A DNA stretch of 15,485 nt from JACVRW01 sp035705985. Lineage in GTDB: Bacteria; Actinomycetota; Thermoleophilia; Solirubrobacterales; Thermoleophilaceae. Every line of letters begins with the position of its first letter. The stretch's first letter is position 1. Made by a program: the position numbers and the translations under genes. Positions 14,662 to 15,485 of this stretch are shown here, piece by piece. Location of the stretch: assembly GCA_035705985.1 (NCBI GenBank), contig DASSVP010000058.1, positions 1-15,485 on the forward strand, in the 5' to 3' direction. The notes beneath the pieces are model-generated. The model saw only the letters and a program-made list of their open reading frames with translations, ran no database searches and had not been told where the DNA came from.

Positions 14662-14747
14662 CTGGGCACTGACTAGGTAAGCATCCTGGGTAGGGCTTCA
14701 GAGAGAAGCCCAGGTCAGGACGGTACCTCTCCTCAACGCCTGGGCAC
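14662..14747 (+). other. Convergent intergenic region with competing hairpins
   Basis: The 142 bases between R2lox and csaA hold a perfect 7-bp stem, GGGCTTC (14693-14699) with GAAGCCC (14705-14711) and the loop AGAGA. The same GCCCAGG (14708-14714) is also perfectly complementary to CCTGGGC (14739-14745), with AGGA/TCCT (14717-14720, 14730-14733) inside that second stem. CTGGGCAC occurs twice (14662-14669, 14740-14747), and a third CCTGGG lies at 14685-14690, so several alternative pairings are possible. No T-run follows, so it is not a simple intrinsic terminator. It could be a bidirectional termination zone, a 3'-UTR structure of R2lox or a small RNA. Nothing matches a riboswitch or tRNA that I know. 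Confidence 0.45.
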
Positions 14748-14774
14748 GGCTGGCGTAGCGCGCCCGCCGCGCGG

Positions 14775-15104
14775 TCAAAACATCCGGCCTCCCAGGGGGA
14801 CGTCGGCGTCCGGTTGCAGCAGGATCACGTTGCCCTGCTCGTCGGGCACACCCAGCGTCAGCACCTCGGACATGAAGGGGCCGATCTGGCGCGGCGGGAA
14901 GTTCACGACCGCCACCACGAGCCGGCCCTTCAGCTGCTCGCGCGTGTAGTTCTTCACCTGCGCGGACGAGCGCTTCTCGCCGAGCTCCTCGCCGAAGTCG
15001 ATGAACAGCTTCCAGGCGGGCTTGCGCGCCTCGGGGAAGTCCTCGACCCGGACGACGCGGCCGACGCGGATGTCGACCTTCATGAAGTCGTCGAAGTCGA
15101 TCAA
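14775..15104 (-). CDS. csaA: CsaA-type chaperone / tRNA-binding-domain protein
   Basis: CsaA is a small dimeric OB-fold protein with export-chaperone activity in Bacillus; its fold matches the tRNA-binding domain of methionyl- and phenylalanyl-tRNA synthetases. The 109-residue product aligns along its whole length with the 110-residue B. subtilis protein: FDDFMKVDIRVGRVVRVEDF at 4-23, KLFIDFGEELGEKRSSAQV at 32-50, VAVVNFPPRQIGPFMSEVL at 64-82 and VILLQPDADVP at 93-103. The RSSAQ, NFPPR and SEVL motifs are family hallmarks. TTG 15104 gives the family's N-terminus; the open frame continues to 15155 but overlaps the preceding gene. That gene stops 16 bases upstream, so the two are probably co-transcribed. 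The Shine-Dalgarno is weak. Confidence 0.92.
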   Translation of the reverse strand: MIDFDDFMKVDIRVGRVVRVEDFPEARKPAWKLFIDFGEELGEKRSSAQVKNYTREQLKGRLVVAVVNFPPRQIGPFMSEVLTLGVPDEQGNVILLQPDADVPLGGRMF

Positions 15105-15120
15105 GGGAGTCGGGCCGGCG

Positions 15121-15485
15121 CTAGGGCGGCGGGGGAGGCGGAGGAGCGGGGTCACTCGAGCCCGTCGGCTCGCCTGCCGGCGGCGCCGGCGGCGGCGCGC
15201 CGCCGGTCTCGCCCTCGGCGGGCGGCGCGTCCGGGTTGGTCGTGTCGCCCGGCTCGCCGGGTGAGGCGCTGGGGTCGGAGCCGTCCTTCTCCTCGCGCGG
15301 CGGCAACGTCACGACGGAGCCCTCCTCCTGGACCGGCTCCGGCACCGGCTCGGCCGGGACGGCGGTCTCGACCACCGGGACCGGCGCCGGGGCGACAGCC
15401 ACAGGCTCGGCCTCCGGCACGACGTCCGCCGTGCGGGCCTCGGGGGCCTCGGCCTTCGGCGGCGCCGCGGGCGCCTTGGCCGCCT
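15121..15485 (-). CDS. C-terminal part of a Pro/Ala/Glu-rich protein, cut by the window end
   Basis: The reading frame is open from the window edge to the TAG at 15121, about 121 residues, with no stop or obvious start. The sequence is low-complexity: alternating Ala-Pro-Lys-Glu (KAPAAPPKAEAPEARTADV-like), then VPVVETAVPAEPVPEPVQEE, a Gly/Asp/Pro part (EKDGSDPSASPGEPGD) and an ending with eight consecutive prolines. This is a disordered tail or linker such as those on membrane, cell-envelope or cytoskeletal-type proteins. No folded domain is inside the window, so no function can be assigned. The stop is 16 bases before the csaA start. An internal GTG at 15420 is not a credible start, since the same composition continues upstream of it. 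Confidence 0.6.
   Translation of the reverse strand, partial: AAKAPAAPPKAEAPEARTADVVPEAEPVAVAPAPVPVVETAVPAEPVPEPVQEEGSVVTLPPREEKDGSDPSASPGEPGDTTNPDAPPAEGETGGAPPPAPPAGEPTGSSDPAPPPPPPP

Noticed and set aside
14708..14745. Resemblance to the SRP RNA core (CCAGGTCAGGACGG)
   Set aside because: The first bases match the conserved SRP RNA stretch, but the essential GGAAGnAGCAGCC-type loop that should follow is absent; the sequence goes on to a pyrimidine-rich segment.

Overview
The window is about 15.5 kb of very high-GC, gene-dense bacterial chromosome. Codon third positions are almost all G or C, GTG and TTG starts are common, and start/stop overlaps are frequent. The gene content (a DivIC-type division protein beside enolase, lipid-anchored parvulin foldases, a YbdK-type ligase, R2lox, and several small unknown proteins) suggests an actinobacterium, probably of the Thermoleophilia/Solirubrobacterales type. 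That placement is inference; no rRNA or other taxonomic marker is present. I see no CRISPR array, insertion sequence, tRNA, rRNA or prophage gene. No stretch over 300 bases lacks a gene.

Region 1 (1-7093, plus strand) is housekeeping: the acidic tail of a probable ribosomal protein L25, then pth (peptidyl-tRNA hydrolase), mfd (transcription-repair coupling factor), a PpiC/SurA-type lipoprotein foldase, mazG and eno. L25/pth, foldase/mazG and mazG/eno overlap by 1-4 bases, so translation is probably coupled. A leader rich in inverted repeats separates pth from mfd.

Region 2 (7069-8364, minus strand) has three co-oriented genes: a protein with an HTH-like N-terminus and a charged linker, a 108-residue unknown, and a DivIC/FtsB-like septum protein whose 3' end overlaps eno by 25 bp. 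Divergent to them is csrA (8497-8727), a post-transcriptional regulator.

Region 3 (8724-11904): a DUF2090 aldolase-like protein plus a small membrane protein on the minus strand, divergent from a YbdK-type carboxylate-amine ligase. The two start codons are only 25 bp apart, with overlapping back-to-back -10-like elements. Next comes a zinc-ribbon/rhomboid protein whose catalytic residues appear to be lost (a pseudoprotease).

Region 4 (11915-14632): a 107-residue unknown abuts a UPF0173 metallo-hydrolase. A small membrane protein overlaps the hydrolase convergently and overlaps the start of a secreted lipoprotein divergently. Then comes an R2-like ligand-binding oxidase (R2lox) with a palindrome in its short promoter.

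Region 5 (14633-15485): a convergent intergenic segment with competing hairpins, then minus-strand csaA and the Pro/Ala/Glu-rich C-terminus of an unknown protein cut by the window end.

Most notable: the inactive rhomboid, the R2lox gene and its palindrome, the apparent leaderless promoters, and the hairpin region after R2lox. I did not find a clear multi-gene novel defence or biosynthetic system.
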